Shown piece after piece: positions 34,870 through 46,389 of a stretch of 64,000 nucleotides of DNA. The stretch is from Bretschneidera sinensis (Eukaryota; Streptophyta; Magnoliopsida; Brassicales; Akaniaceae), in NCBI GenBank assembly GCA_023935145.1, contig CM043700.1, positions 65,552,620 through 65,616,619 on the forward strand. Direction: 5' to 3'. How positions within the stretch are numbered: the first letter of the stretch is position 1; each line of letters begins with the position of its first letter. The notes under the pieces were generated by a model. It worked only from the letters and a program-made list of their open reading frames with translations, did no database searches and had not been told where the DNA came from. Position numbers and translations under genes: made by a program.

Positions 34870-35243
34870 AATGAGCAAGCACTTGTTTGACAATTTCCTC
34901 TATGTTAGAGGCAGAAAACGTTTCAATTTACCAGTGGATGATGAACTTTTAGCAGTACTGGCAGCATATCTAGAAGGGGTACCACGAGACATGTATTGCT
35001 GGGAATGTCTGTTGGGTTTTGGAAACAATCACGCTGAAGATGATCAGGGGCTTGCTTCTTACAGAATTGACAAACTCGAACCAGGGACGTCGATGGAGAA
35101 TAAGACTCCGATTATAGTGACGTTAATGGAGCGGCGACTGAAGATGACCAAGGGCTTGCTTCTTACAGAAATGACAAACTCGAACCAAGGACGTCGATGG
35201 AGAATAAGACTCCGATTATAGTGACGTCGATGGAGCGGCGGCT
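34870..35243 (-). pseudogene. C-terminal Gag remnant of element E, with duplicated zinc-knuckle sequence
   Basis: The - strand reads VRVCQFCKKQAPDHLQRDC then NPTDIPSN and MSRGTPSRYAASTAKSSSSTGKL, the end of a copia Gag. The knuckle spacing (six residues between the second Cys and His) is two longer than usual. A 104-base tandem duplication (35036-35139, 35140-35243) repeats the first half of the knuckle; 104 is not a multiple of three, so the frame is shifted. Confidence 0.65.
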
Positions 35244-35393
35244 GAGATGACGTTGATGGAGAATAAGACTCCGACTATAGTGATGACTCAACAAGTATGA
35301 AGAGGATATACAAAAAGTCTTTCTGATGTGAAGGATCCACTGATAGTTGCAATCACGGAGCATACTCAACTCTTGATATACCGAGAACCAAGT

Positions 35394-35559
35394 TGAATTT
35401 AAGAGAGGAAGTGAGACAATACAAAGAAAAGAGAATTATATTGAATGGTTTGATTTGCTTACAAGGGAGGTATCCTATTTATAACCTAACCTAAAGGGAA
35501 TATTTCCCATTCTAACCGATGTGGGACTAACATATACATTGTATATATATACATTAACA
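35394..35559 (-). repeat. 5' LTR of element E (166 bases)
   Basis: TGAATTTAAG to ACATTAACA on the + strand. A decayed Met-type primer site (- strand CGGTATATCAAGAG) lies just inside. Confidence 0.8.
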
Positions 35560-35698
35560 TGGTTAAATAGAGAAATCGCGTATATATCAAGCTTGAATAT
35601 AGACTGTTGACACCTATATTAAATTCGGTTTGGTATATGTTTATAGGGCTTCAGATCGGTTCTGCTCTAGTTTGAGTAAACTTTGAGTTCAAGCTTGA

Positions 35699-35886
35699 GA
35701 AAAATTCTTATCTAGCATGGTGCCATGAGATATACATGGCACAAAGGTCCATCTCACATTTGAATGAAAATAAAATATCTTTTTTTTCTCTCTCTCTTCT
35801 CATACTATTTAACAGTGAGATAGATATTTGTACCATATATCTCTCATAACACTATGCCAAACAAAAAATTTTCCAAACTCAAGTTC
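35699..35886. repeat. Second MITE-like fold-back family
   Basis: Arms of about 55 bases (35702-35760 and 35811-35880) are imperfect inverted repeats, the left containing GCATGGTGCCATGAGATATA and the right its diverged complement, around a TC-rich loop. No ORF. Confidence 0.65.
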
Positions 35887-35909
35887 TAAGTCTAATTGAA
35901 CCTAATAAT

Positions 35910-35984
<75 letters not shown>

Positions 35985-36826
35985 TAATAATAATACTAAA
36001 TTCATTTGAGCTAGACTTCCAATCTTACTAATCAAGTTTTTTTAAAAAATAAAAAAATGAGCTTGACTCATTAAACAAAATCAGTCTATTTTGACACTCG
36101 AATTCTAGCTCAAGCTTATATATAACGAGCCGAACCAAACTTTTCACAGTCCATTTTCTAACTTTTTTTTCCATTGCATTTAAATTTGGAGAAAGGCAAA
36201 TAGACCTTCGAAGTTTCACATATCTTTATTTTATACTTTAATTTTTAATGTGTCTATTTAACCTTGTAAAACATGTTTTCTCCCAATTGGGTCATTTTCA
36301 TCAAAATGCGCCCATAAACTCCATTAATCTGAACGAAATCAAGTTTTAAATGAATAAATGAATGGTTAAAGAAGGGTCACGTAGACGGAAGGGACAGTGA
36401 AATCTCATGTATAGGTTTATTTGTTTCCCTAATTATTTTTCTAGCGGTTTTATCAATTATATATCCTATACCTTGATCTAGATACTAGTGTACCATGAAA
36501 TTTTAATTAAATATATTTGACTGAGGAAATGAAAATTGATAGATGAAAAAAAAATTATATTTATATGTAAAATAGGTTTTAATTAGTAAAATTAATTCAT
36601 GCTTAAAGCACTTTAACTAGGGATGCACATGATTTAATTTAGATAACCAAAATTGCTATTGTCAATTTGTGGAAAACCCCAAACCGAACCAATCAGACTG
36701 GTATGATTTGGTTTGACTTTTCAATTTAAGTTGTTTAAAATTTTAAAATTAATTCAAATATATTTCCATCCATGCAGGAACTTTATTAATTATAAAAGTT
36801 TTTTTAGATGTGAAAATTACTATGCT
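35887..36826. other. AT-rich intergenic sequence with compound microsatellite
   Basis: (AT)n(GT)n at 35913-35980. Otherwise no gene; the region 36010-36330 reads like decayed non-coding repeats. Confidence 0.55.
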
Positions 36827-37106
36827 TAAATGCAAATATTACCCTCAATTCAAGGGTCAATTGCACTTTTTATCAAATTTTTATTTAAGAGTAATTTAAA
36901 TTCTCAATTAAAAATTGGATGTGATGAATACCCTCCGATCAATTTTTCAACGAGATTGAACATATGATAGGCATGTGCCTCATTTAAACCCTAAAATTCA
37001 TACTAATCATTAGTTGGATGGAAAAAAAAGATAAAATCAAATCAAAATTAAAATGAAACCAAATTATAACTCTACATCTTACTGTTCTTTTGTACCAAAC
37101 TGAAAC
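36827..37106 (+). repeat. Dispersed repeat R1, copy 1
   Basis: About 280 bases from TTAAATGCAAATATTA to GTACCAAACTGAAAC. An inverted, diverged copy is at 55330-55624. No ORF or obvious terminal repeat; family unknown. Confidence 0.7.
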
Positions 37107-37874
37107 AACCATATGACATTAACTTTTTTTATAATTGTGTTAAGACTCTGCATTTTGATTACATTACGTGCGTACACACATACAAACATATATATGACAT
37201 TAACACATGAAATGTCACTCCAATGATTCATATATACTTACATTACAAGGACAAACCATGCAGAGGAAAAAAAAAATCTATTTATTTTGTTGCAAAATTT
37301 CTTGTCTTTATCGACACTAAACTATTTCCTGTTTTAACATTCTCCATTACCAAAAATTCAAAATTCTCAAAGCAAAACCAACACTCATCGAGCCAAAAGC
37401 GCCCTCATGCCCCAAAATTGGCCATCCCACTCTGTCCTCACCATTCCCTAAACCCCAAACAACCTCTTTTCATTTCCCATAGATATAGAGAGATAAATAT
37501 ATATCATGAGAGAGAGAGGTTGACTTATGAAAAAACAAATGTTTTCTAATTTTTTATGATGCATTATATTAGGAAAATTACAAAGATATGGATTTAAAAG
37601 AACAATACAGCAAAAACATGGGGCTTTTGTCGCCAAAAAAGAACAATACAACAAAAACATGGGGCCGTTGTCCCCAAAACGAAAACACAAACACAATATC
37701 ATCAAAAAACGAAAAAAAAAAACCAAATTAGTGGGCAAAGAAATCCTAATTAACTATAATACCCATACACTAACAAGAGCTTAAAATGAAAAAAAAATAA
37801 AAAACAAAAAAAAAAGAAGCTTGTAAAAATATTTACTTGAATAAATTGAAGAAATATAATTCATTTTCAATATA
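37107..37874. other. Intergenic sequence, no gene seen
   Basis: AT-rich with A-runs near 37710-37815. A 30-base stretch around CAAAAACATGGGGC is tandemly repeated near 37610-37670. The frame at 37223-37549 has no known motif. Confidence 0.5.
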
Positions 37875-37879
37875 CATAT

Positions 37880-38173
37880 TGACGTCGAAAAAAGGTCAAG
37901 TCTACTTTAGTTTTATCGAGTTGGTCGCTAAAGTCGGGTTTGATATGAATTGGATCTAATGTACTTTAAAAAGAAGTCGATTCAGAATGTTTTATTTCAA
38001 AGAGAGCCCACCGATACTTAAGTTTGATTATAAATTAGAAGAGAATAAAATATTAAAAAAAAATTTATGAGTTCTTACTGCTCATAGACCCTCTGTTTAT
38101 AAAATCCAAGAAAATAAAAATTATCATTTTACTCGGTTGACAAATAATTTGATGGTATATTCGTCTAATATCA
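37880..38173 (-). repeat. 3' LTR of element F
   Basis: 294 bases, aligned end to end with 54944-55250. Followed on the + strand by AATATCCTCCCTCGTC (38174-38189), the complement of a GACGAGGGAGGATATT polypurine tract, which shows it is the 3' LTR of a - strand element. Many differences are C-to-T or G-to-A relative to the other copy. Confidence 0.75.
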
Positions 38174-38449
38174 AATATCCTCCCTCGTCGACTCGTTTAG
38201 TATTTAAAGAGGTGATGATTTTTTTGGGGTGCTTTGATTTTCTATGGTCAGTACTATATTGACTGTAAGAAGGTGTCTAAAAGAGCCTTTTTTTTCATGT
38301 CTATGCGCCTGTGATTTTATAGGGCTGACTTGCCTTTTCTTCTTCAGGTGAATTCGGCCTTGAGGAGAGGGCTTTGACCTGGACAATTTATTTCTTTTTT
38401 ATTTCATGTTGTTGCTGCTTTTTCTTTCTTTAATTAGGGTGGCCCCCTA

Positions 38450-39171
38450 CACTAATGAAATGATGAAAGCTAAAATTGTAGGTATCTCCACTTGGTTCTT
38501 GTGCTCCCCATGCCTACATTCAGTTTTCGTCATGTCGTGGTCTCTACCAATGTGAGAAAAAGCTAGAGAAACCGTATAAAGTCATAGTCGAGTTAGGAAG
38601 TTAGAGTATGACCGTTTTGGAGGTGAAACGACTCGACCAACTCGATGGAAGTTGACTCGGCCCACTCGCCCATTTTTCTTGTGTCAATTTGGCCTTGGTC
38701 GGGATGACTCGACCGACTCAATGAAGGGAGACTCAACCGACTCGACTGATTTTCTTGTGTCAAGTCGGTCTTGGTCGAAGTTCGTGGTCGTCCGACCGAA
38801 CTGGAGGAGACGAATGTTCTGAATTGTCGGTCTAGCCACGTTGCAGGAACGACTTGGGTTGTCCTTCAACTTAGTTTTTTATGTTTCAAAACTCTTTTTA
38901 CCTTAGAAACACTTGCATGAATAGTTTTGTCAATGTCTTTCTGAAATGAGCCACAAATCAAGCTAAGTATTTGAACATGAGAGATTTACAATTGTTTACA
39001 TCACCTTAATGGATATTCTAGATCTTCTATCTTGTCTTGATGTCTGAATTGAGTTGATTTCTTGCATCTTGTTTTTATACTGAATGTTTTGCCACTCAAA
39101 CACTTAGATAAAACTGCTAGTGCAATTAGAGTAGTGTTTTGTCATTATTAAAATCAAATACGGGTCAACAT
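38450..39171 (-). repeat. Sirevirus-type LTR fragment S2
   Basis: On the - strand it starts at 39171 with TGTTGACCCGTATTT, close to the S1 LTR start, and has GAGTCGGTCGAGTC-type repeats 370-530 bases in, followed by CTCCAAAACGGTCAT as in S1. The left edge is uncertain (38420-38560). The outer edge abuts the truncated 5' LTR of G, so it probably inserted there and was then cut down. Confidence 0.65.
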
Positions 39172-42100
39172 ACACCTATATCTACTTATAACATATATGA
39201 TAAGAATTGGAATTTAAGAAGAATGTTCCTAAAGTCAACAAAAGATTTGTGGTCACAATTGATAGAAGACTTTAATAAGGTCATCGTACACGACATCCTC
39301 ATTGTTGAGTCTCCTTAGGATTTTTCCTTTTATTTATGTCTCTTGTAAAGCCTTAGAGTTGATAACTTGTATTGAAAGATTTATTGTATTTAAGATTTAT
39401 ATGTTTTATTCTTTATAATGATTGAAAGGATTGTTGTTTGACTTGTATGTTTGCATCTTGAGTCAAGGCGCTCAGTGCTAGAAGGTAATGGAGTGGTTCC
39501 GAGAGGGTCCACTTGAGATGGGTCATTACATTTTTGGTATCAAAGCTTTAGGTTTAAAGTTCTATAGACTTAGTTGCATGGTGCATGGTCCAAGGAGCAG
39601 TTATAGAAATTTGGTTGTATAAAGTTAAAGAGGGTGTCATTTAGGAGTTGAAAGCTGTAATGGTTTAAGTGGGAATAATACGTTTTGAGATTTAAGTCGA
39701 GTCTATTTGTGTGTGATTGTTATGTGAATTTGATGTTGTTGGGATTGAATTCTTGTGTTGTAGAATCTCATTAATAATGCTTTTGATGAAATTATTTGAT
39801 AAGATACATTGGTGTAAAGAAATGTTTGATTGATATGTCATTCTCATGCAATTGTGAAAAATTGCATGTGGCCAAATGTTTGATGAAAATATCGAAAGGT
39901 GAAAAAATGAGAATAATTTTTTCTTTGTTTTCTTTTCTTTAAATCGTATTACTAATTTGAAGCCTTTCAATGATTTTGTGAACTTAACTATGTTGAAATG
40001 ACTTGTTGTGTTTTGTGAAACCTTATTGATAATTTCCCTTGATGAAATCTGGATTTTGAATGCTTTAAATTGATGCAAATACTTTGATTATTATGTCATT
40101 CATGTGTTCGTAAAGATGTTATGGTGATTTGGTTGTTGGAGGAAGTATAGTAAAGTGAAGAGAGTGAGGGAAGGTTTTTCCCATAAGTGGAGCAATTTTG
40201 CTTGGAAATTTTTTCTTTGATGTTGTGAACATCATTGATTATTAATGAGCTGCTAATTAAAAAAATTGGAGATTTTGTTAAGAATTTTTCCTTAAAATAA
40301 TGAGTTATGCTAATTAGCAAAACTAAATTGATTTATATAAACTTATTGCATTAATGTTTTCCTTTTCATATTGTTTGAACTATGGTGTTGTGAGAAATGA
40401 TTGTATAGATATTGTGTAACTTTAATTTAATAAATAGTTATTATGGAAATTTATAGAGATTGTGAATTTGAAACAAATAGAGTTTTGATTTGTGGGTTTG
40501 AATATGCTCGTGTTTGAGAGTTGAGCATAGACTAAAATTAGTTGTTTGAATGTTGGTTTGAAGTACTTTGAAAATCCGGACTATATTAGCAATTGAAAAA
40601 TATGAGAAGTTTAATAGTCAGGAAGTAGTAACGATTCACAGAAGTTGCAAGCATATCGTTAGAGTGCAAGATTTTAAAAAAAATTTTTAAAGTATTGGTA
40701 AGGGCATAGATGGAGCAAAGAGTATATAAAGAAGTAAGAGTAAATTGTTAGATAAGTAATTAGTGTAAGGAATCAGGTATGGTAGGAAGTTATTGAAATA
40801 AAACAAGAGAAAACAGTTAAGTGAAGCATGGATGATGCTAGGTAAGTCATAAGTAAAGTTTTGAGGTGAATGGGAACCTTATTAAAGCAACTTGGAAAGT
40901 AGAAACTAATATACGAAAATTTGTGAAGGGAGAAAAGTGTGGTAAACCTTGCATTTAAATAAAGTTCGATATAAGAAAATGTAGGATTTATTCTCAAACC
41001 TAGAAACCTTTGATTCTGATTTTTGGAAGAAATGATTAAATGGTTGGTGCTAGTTATTGTGGACTCGAAGGTTTTACTTTACTTAAAAAATGCAAATTTA
41101 AGGAATATTGACTTCGTTATGGTAATATATGTGATAGTAAGTTCAGATTTTTGAAGCGATAAGAAATCAAAAGATTTATGGATGACTTGTTATAGATATG
41201 GTTAGAGTATTAGAAAGGATGATCATTAAAGTTAGAAGGATTATTGAATTTGCGAAGGTATGTTATGTATTCTTAGAGAAAGAATTGTTACTTAATTAGA
41301 TTTATTTTGGAAATGTGGCATAGAAGAGAGATGGATATGGTACGTAAGGCCAAGAGATAGTTGAACAAGGAAAATGGAAGATAGAAAGAGGATTCCGATA
41401 GAGGAATAATATCTTAAGAACTTTTAAGGTTCTGAACACTCTAAGAAGGGTTAGTGTTAAAAGAAATGTTTATCAATGAAATAATTCGAAAGGTTTTCTA
41501 CATGTTGTGAATCTATAAGGAAGCTAAATGAAAGGTGGAAAGAATATCTTAATCTAACTAAGGATTCATTGAGAAATTTAAAAGAGTTGAAAATAGACAT
41601 TTCCTAACTACGTGAAGGAAGATGTTATTTATGATTGAGTTAAGGGGTGCTATTTAAGATTTGATTAAGATTTTGTGTTGTAGATATTGAATATTATTCT
41701 GGGTGTCGTTAAGTCAAGAAAAGAACTTGATCATATAAAGATTTTGGAAGGATAGAGGCATAGTAGAGAGACAGAGATATTATATTTCGGTAAAATAAAC
41801 AATAAGATATCAAGTAAGAATCAAGGAAATTTATGTTACTATTTAGTTATTGTAAAAATGAAGGAGACATTGGAACTTGAGAATGATGAAGAAATTCATT
41901 AGATGCTTGTACTGGACAATGTTGTTAAAATTAGAAGGAGATGAAGTAACTCACTAAATTTATGATTTTGGTAGCAAATCAAGAGGTTGAGAACATGTCA
42001 GGTTAGATTCGAGAATTTACATAATTGTAACTAATCATTGATTTAGTTGAAACTTTCTTTGAAGTGTAAAATTTGAAAAGTAAGAAGTTATTAAAGGTAT

Positions 42101-43284
42101 TGGGGATAGAACGATCTTAAGGAGAAGAAATAAAAGTATGAAGGGATGAGTTAGAGAAAAGATAAAGCTATAAGTTTTAAGGCCAGATTTTAAGTATGAT
42201 TCGAGATATTGAATGTACAAATGAGTAGGAAGTTGGAAATTTGAAAATTTATTGTTTGGGGAATTGATGTGAGAATTTGTTAATACAAGAATTAATAACT
42301 ATAAGGTTACAAGATAAAGATTATTAGAAAATTTTGAGGTAGAGAGCCTGCTAAGCAAGAGAAATGATATTTTGACATAGGTTATAAATTCTTGAGTAGA
42401 AGATTTGATATATGAACTTATGTAAAGAGAAAAAAAGATTCTAAGAGACTGCAAAACTTGAAGTACAATCAACACCAAAGGAAAATTCATGTAAAAGTAA
42501 ATTTTTAGGAAGTACAAGTAAAGTTTAAGAATAAATTAAGCAAGTTATTATTGAAGGCAACTAAGTGATAAAGCTAGAATGGAGATTTGTAAAATGGGAC
42601 TACTGAACATAAATAGAATTGACTTATTCGTAAAAATGTTCAAGTATTACTACGAAATGGATTATGAAGTCTTTATAGTTGTCAAGAAAGGACAAAAGTT
42701 AAGGGATTCAAAGAAGAATAGGAAATAGCGAAGATCTTAATTTTTGAAGGAAAATGTTAAAAGAAAGATGTGAAGGAAAAGAATTTGAATAATACTTTTA
42801 TTTAGAGGGTTGGTTTGATTAAAGTTTAATATAAATCAAATGGAAGAGAATATAAGATGAACTAAGAAAATGTTAGGCCAAATACTTGTGAACCCTAGTT
42901 AAGGAAATTTCTAGGACAATTTTTATTAGTGATGGAGAATAATAGAGCTCAGTGATTTAATATACTAAGTAATTACATACGTTACGTGTGATTGGAGAAA
43001 GATACAAAGGACTAAGAAGTAATCCAGGGTTGGAGCTTGGTACGACAAAGGTGAGGTTTACCTTACTTTTAGTAAGCGCTATAACATGTTCAATAATATG
43101 TAAAAGATTTAAAGGTATACAGTATAACTTATTTATGAAATCATAAATATTAGTATGTCTAGATTGCTACGTACATAGAGTTTGAGGTTTAGTGATAAAT
43201 TATGATGAAGGACGTATGAGAATATAATAGGCATAGCGATTGGAACCATACTCCAAAACTATTGAAAATAAGTACTTAGTACAT

Positions 43285-43320
<36 letters not shown>

Positions 43321-44784
43321 CCATATATATATATGATTGCTTATTTAAGTTTCTTAGTATGACCTCTCTAGTATGAACAATATACTATTTGAGTTGATGA
43401 CTATAAAATCGAAAGGTTGTTGAAGTACGAACGATATAGAAATGAGAAAAGTTTATACGTTCATATATAAAATGATTTGATTTATATAAGTTGTGAATTT
43501 AATGATATGAGAAGTTAACGAATACTTGATTGAAGATTTGTTTGGATTATGATTTACATTTATTGCATTTAATTTTAAATGTAAGGAATTGGCTTAGTAA
43601 GGGGTAAGGAAAAGATCCAATTTGATTTTAAATATAAGGACTCCGCCTAGTAAGGGGTAAGGAGGAGATCCAAATTGATTTTAAATGTAAGAACTCCGTC
43701 TAGTAAGGGGTAAGGAGGAGATCCAAGTTTTATTTTAAATATAGAACTCCGACTAGTAAGGGGTAAGGAGGAAATCCAAGTTTTATTTTAAATATAGGAC
43801 TCCACATGTAAGGGGTAAGGAGGAGATCAATTTGTTTTAACGTTAGGACCTCACCTAGCAAGGGGTAGGGAGGGGATCCAAATTATTTACATGGGGAGAC
43901 GTCTCAATTACTATATGATTAGCCCATGAGAGGCAAATAAAAATGAATTGAAATTGAAATGAAGAGAAGTGAATAAAGAAGTGAACTCGAATAGCATTGC
44001 ATTGCATTCTTCCATTGATGGTTGGTGAAAATCATGTTAGCCCATGAGAGGCATGGATTATATTTGGCCCATGAGAGGCAATATTTGTGTTTGATCCATG
44101 AAGATGTTTTATGTTTGGCCCACGAAGAGTATTTAATTTTTGGCCTATGAAAGACGTACGATGTAACTTATTAAACGAAATACATTTGGATGATAATTAC
44201 TTGTTATATGATAATAATATATAGGGAGATGAATGTTATAAATAAATAGTTTGCACAAATGTTATGGTAAGATTGTATTTATATAATAAATATTTACTTT
44301 TCTAAAGATTGAACTCTCCTTTGAAAAATCTAAAATATGTAAGTCGTTTTACACCAATATCTACTTATAACGTATATGATAAGAACTGAAATTTAAGAAG
44401 AATGTCCCTAAAACGATTATTCTTAATAAGATGCTTTACTCACTAAGCTTTCTAGCTCACCCCTCACTTTATTAACATTTTTGGAAAGTTGACAAAAGAT
44501 TTGTGGTCAAGGTTGATGGAAGACCTTGATAAGGTCATCGTATATCGCATCCTCATTGTTGGGTCTCCTTAGGAGTTTTCCTTTTCTTTGTGTCTCTTGT
44601 AAAGCTTTAGAGTTGATAATTTGTATTGAAGGATTTATTGTATTCAAGATTTATATGCATGTATTATTTGTAATGATTGAAAGATTGTTGTTTGACTTGT
44701 ATGTTTGCATCTTAAGTCAATGCGCTCAGTGCTGAAAGGTAATGAAGCTGTTCCGAGAGGGTCTACTCGAGATAGATCGTTACA
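39172..44784 (+). mobile_element. Decayed del/Tekay-like element G
   Basis: A truncated 5' LTR (39172-39530) is followed by a Met-type primer site TGGTATCAAAGC (39535-39546) and CTTTAGG as in A and B; a 3' LTR ends GTTACA at 44784. The last 434 bases of the 3' LTR (from 44351) match the 5' piece, which lacks 76 of them. The interior (39550 to about 42500) has no recognisable domain on either strand; it contains diverged long tandem repeats around 39715-40230. The 3' LTR start cannot be fixed; 42588 is one guess. Confidence 0.65.
43570..43885 (+). repeat. Six-copy 53-base tandem repeat in G 3' LTR
   Basis: TAAGGGGTAAGGAGGAGATCC-like units recur about every 53 bases at 43598, 43651, 43704, 43758, 43809 and 43860. 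Just before GGGGAGACGTCTC, a block also found in the LTRs of A and B. Confidence 0.85.
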
Positions 44785-46100
44785 TTAACACTATGTACGC
44801 ATGCATGTCATAAGTTTTTAACTTTTAACATTTTGACATAACTGTAAGAGAAGCCCATGTGGTGAAGCCAACCTATATGAGAATGACTGGTGCATAAAAT
44901 GTAACAAATAATTAAACGAAAGAGAGATATAGATAATGAGCCATTCTTGTGTCAAGTCGGCCTTGGTCGAAGGTCGTAGTCGTGCGGTCGAATTGGAGGA
45001 GACGGATGCTCCGAGTCGTCGGTCTAGCCACGTCGCAGGAATGGTATGCTTTGAGGTGGCGTTTGGTTGAACCTAGGAAGACACCCGACCGACTCACTGA
45101 AGGGAGACTCAGTCAACTCGGCTGATTTTTTTGCGTCAAGTCGGCCTTGGTCGAAGGTCGTGGTCGTCTCCATTGGTTTACATGCATTATTCCACAAATC
45201 CACGACACATGGAAAACTAGTTCTTTTCTTTTTGTGAGTGTGGGCCCCAATTGTCATCAATTGATTTTTGTCGCATGGTGTTCCTTGTGTATTACCACCA
45301 TTGTTTCATCAAGAGAGCATATGGGTTATGATCCCCACTTGCTTAATATGCTAGAACAAAATCATGCAGCACATGTACCAAAAAGGAAACTTATCCCATG
45401 CACGAGCCCCACAACATTATTGAAGATTGTTTGCAAAGAAAGAACACAAGTTTAATTTTTGCTTGTCTCCTTCCACTACTCTTTGTTGCTCAAAGAAAAT
45501 CAATTACTAAAGTAGGTTGCTTCACGTGATCGTTGAGTTATCGTTCCTAAGTGTAGTGGACTTTGTTCTATGTGCAAGCTCTGGTCTCTTCATCTTGTGC
45601 AATTGAAACGAATTTATCAAGTTAACTCGACTGACTAGGAGCCTGGTACCACGTCTACTCTATTTGTCTTATCGGTAGGGCTGACTTAGGCCCTTTTTGC
45701 ATGTCTACTCGGCCAGAATTGGAGTTGGTTGAGTTGGTCTTTCTTTGTACGGCTGAATTGGTCTTTTCTTTGGTGTGTCTATTTGGCCATTTTTTAACGG
45801 GGCCGAGCAGGACATCTTTTATGTGTCAATTCGGCCGTTATAATGAGATCCGACTGGCTTAGGCCTTTCCATCCTTTGGTCGAGTTGGTTTACTCGGGTT
45901 CTATGAGGTGACCGGCTGAAGTGAAGCCTTTTCTCTCTAGTCTTTCACGCATGAAATCTTTTGCATTTTCACATGATATCTTTTGTGCTTCTTCATGCGA
46001 CTATTGATGTATTTGTTGTGACCGTTGTGAGGCTTGAGGTCGAATGATTATTAATGTGATGGGTGAAAGGCTGGAGATTTGTTTCTTCAAGGTACCAAAG
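44785..46100. other. Debris between G and the F antisense ORF
   Basis: 44940-45056 and 45084-45172 match 38706-38850 of S2. 45173-45560 has a 102-codon + frame (45147-45455) with no known motif. From about 45600 the sequence belongs to F's 3' region, with scattered TCGAGTTGG/CTCGGCC repeats. Confidence 0.45.
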
Positions 46101-46389
46101 ATTCTATATAATGGCCCGTTGATGTGATGGGGGGCCTTGGTTTCATTTTTCTTCATTCCTTCAAAATTTTAAGGTTTTTGAGTGTAAAGAGATCCAAAAA
46201 TGAGTGGCTCTTAGAGAGTGGAAGTGAGAAACTCTTTTCTATTTTTGCAAAGTATTCGCTTGGTTTGCGTCTTTTGTTCTTGGTCTCGATCGACTCTTTC
46301 TTTCATGGTATTCAGCTTCATTAATCTTTGTATTTTCTCCTCATTTGATAAGAGATTCTTACTTCTTTTTATTATTATTATTATTATTA

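Larger units (their letters stand above)
31350..35559 (-). mobile_element. Ty1-copia element E, both LTRs, gag mostly lost
   Basis: Short LTRs (31350-31557, 208 bases, and 35394-35559, 166 bases) enclose pol. On the - strand: end of gag with a zinc knuckle, pre-integrase, integrase, RT and RNase H in several frames, polypurine tract GTTTGAGGGGGGT at 31558-31570, 3' LTR. Only about 680 bases lie between the 5' LTR and the pre-integrase region, too few for a full gag. Possible imperfect target duplication TAGTT/TGGTT. Confidence 0.85.

Noticed and set aside
37223..37738. Overlapping frames of about 100 codons on both strands
   Set aside because: No motif; the - strand frame comes from a short repeated CAAAAACATGGGGC stretch.
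45147..45455. 102-codon + frame
   Set aside because: No recognised motif and partly made of S2 LTR debris; a host exon cannot be ruled out but is unsupported.
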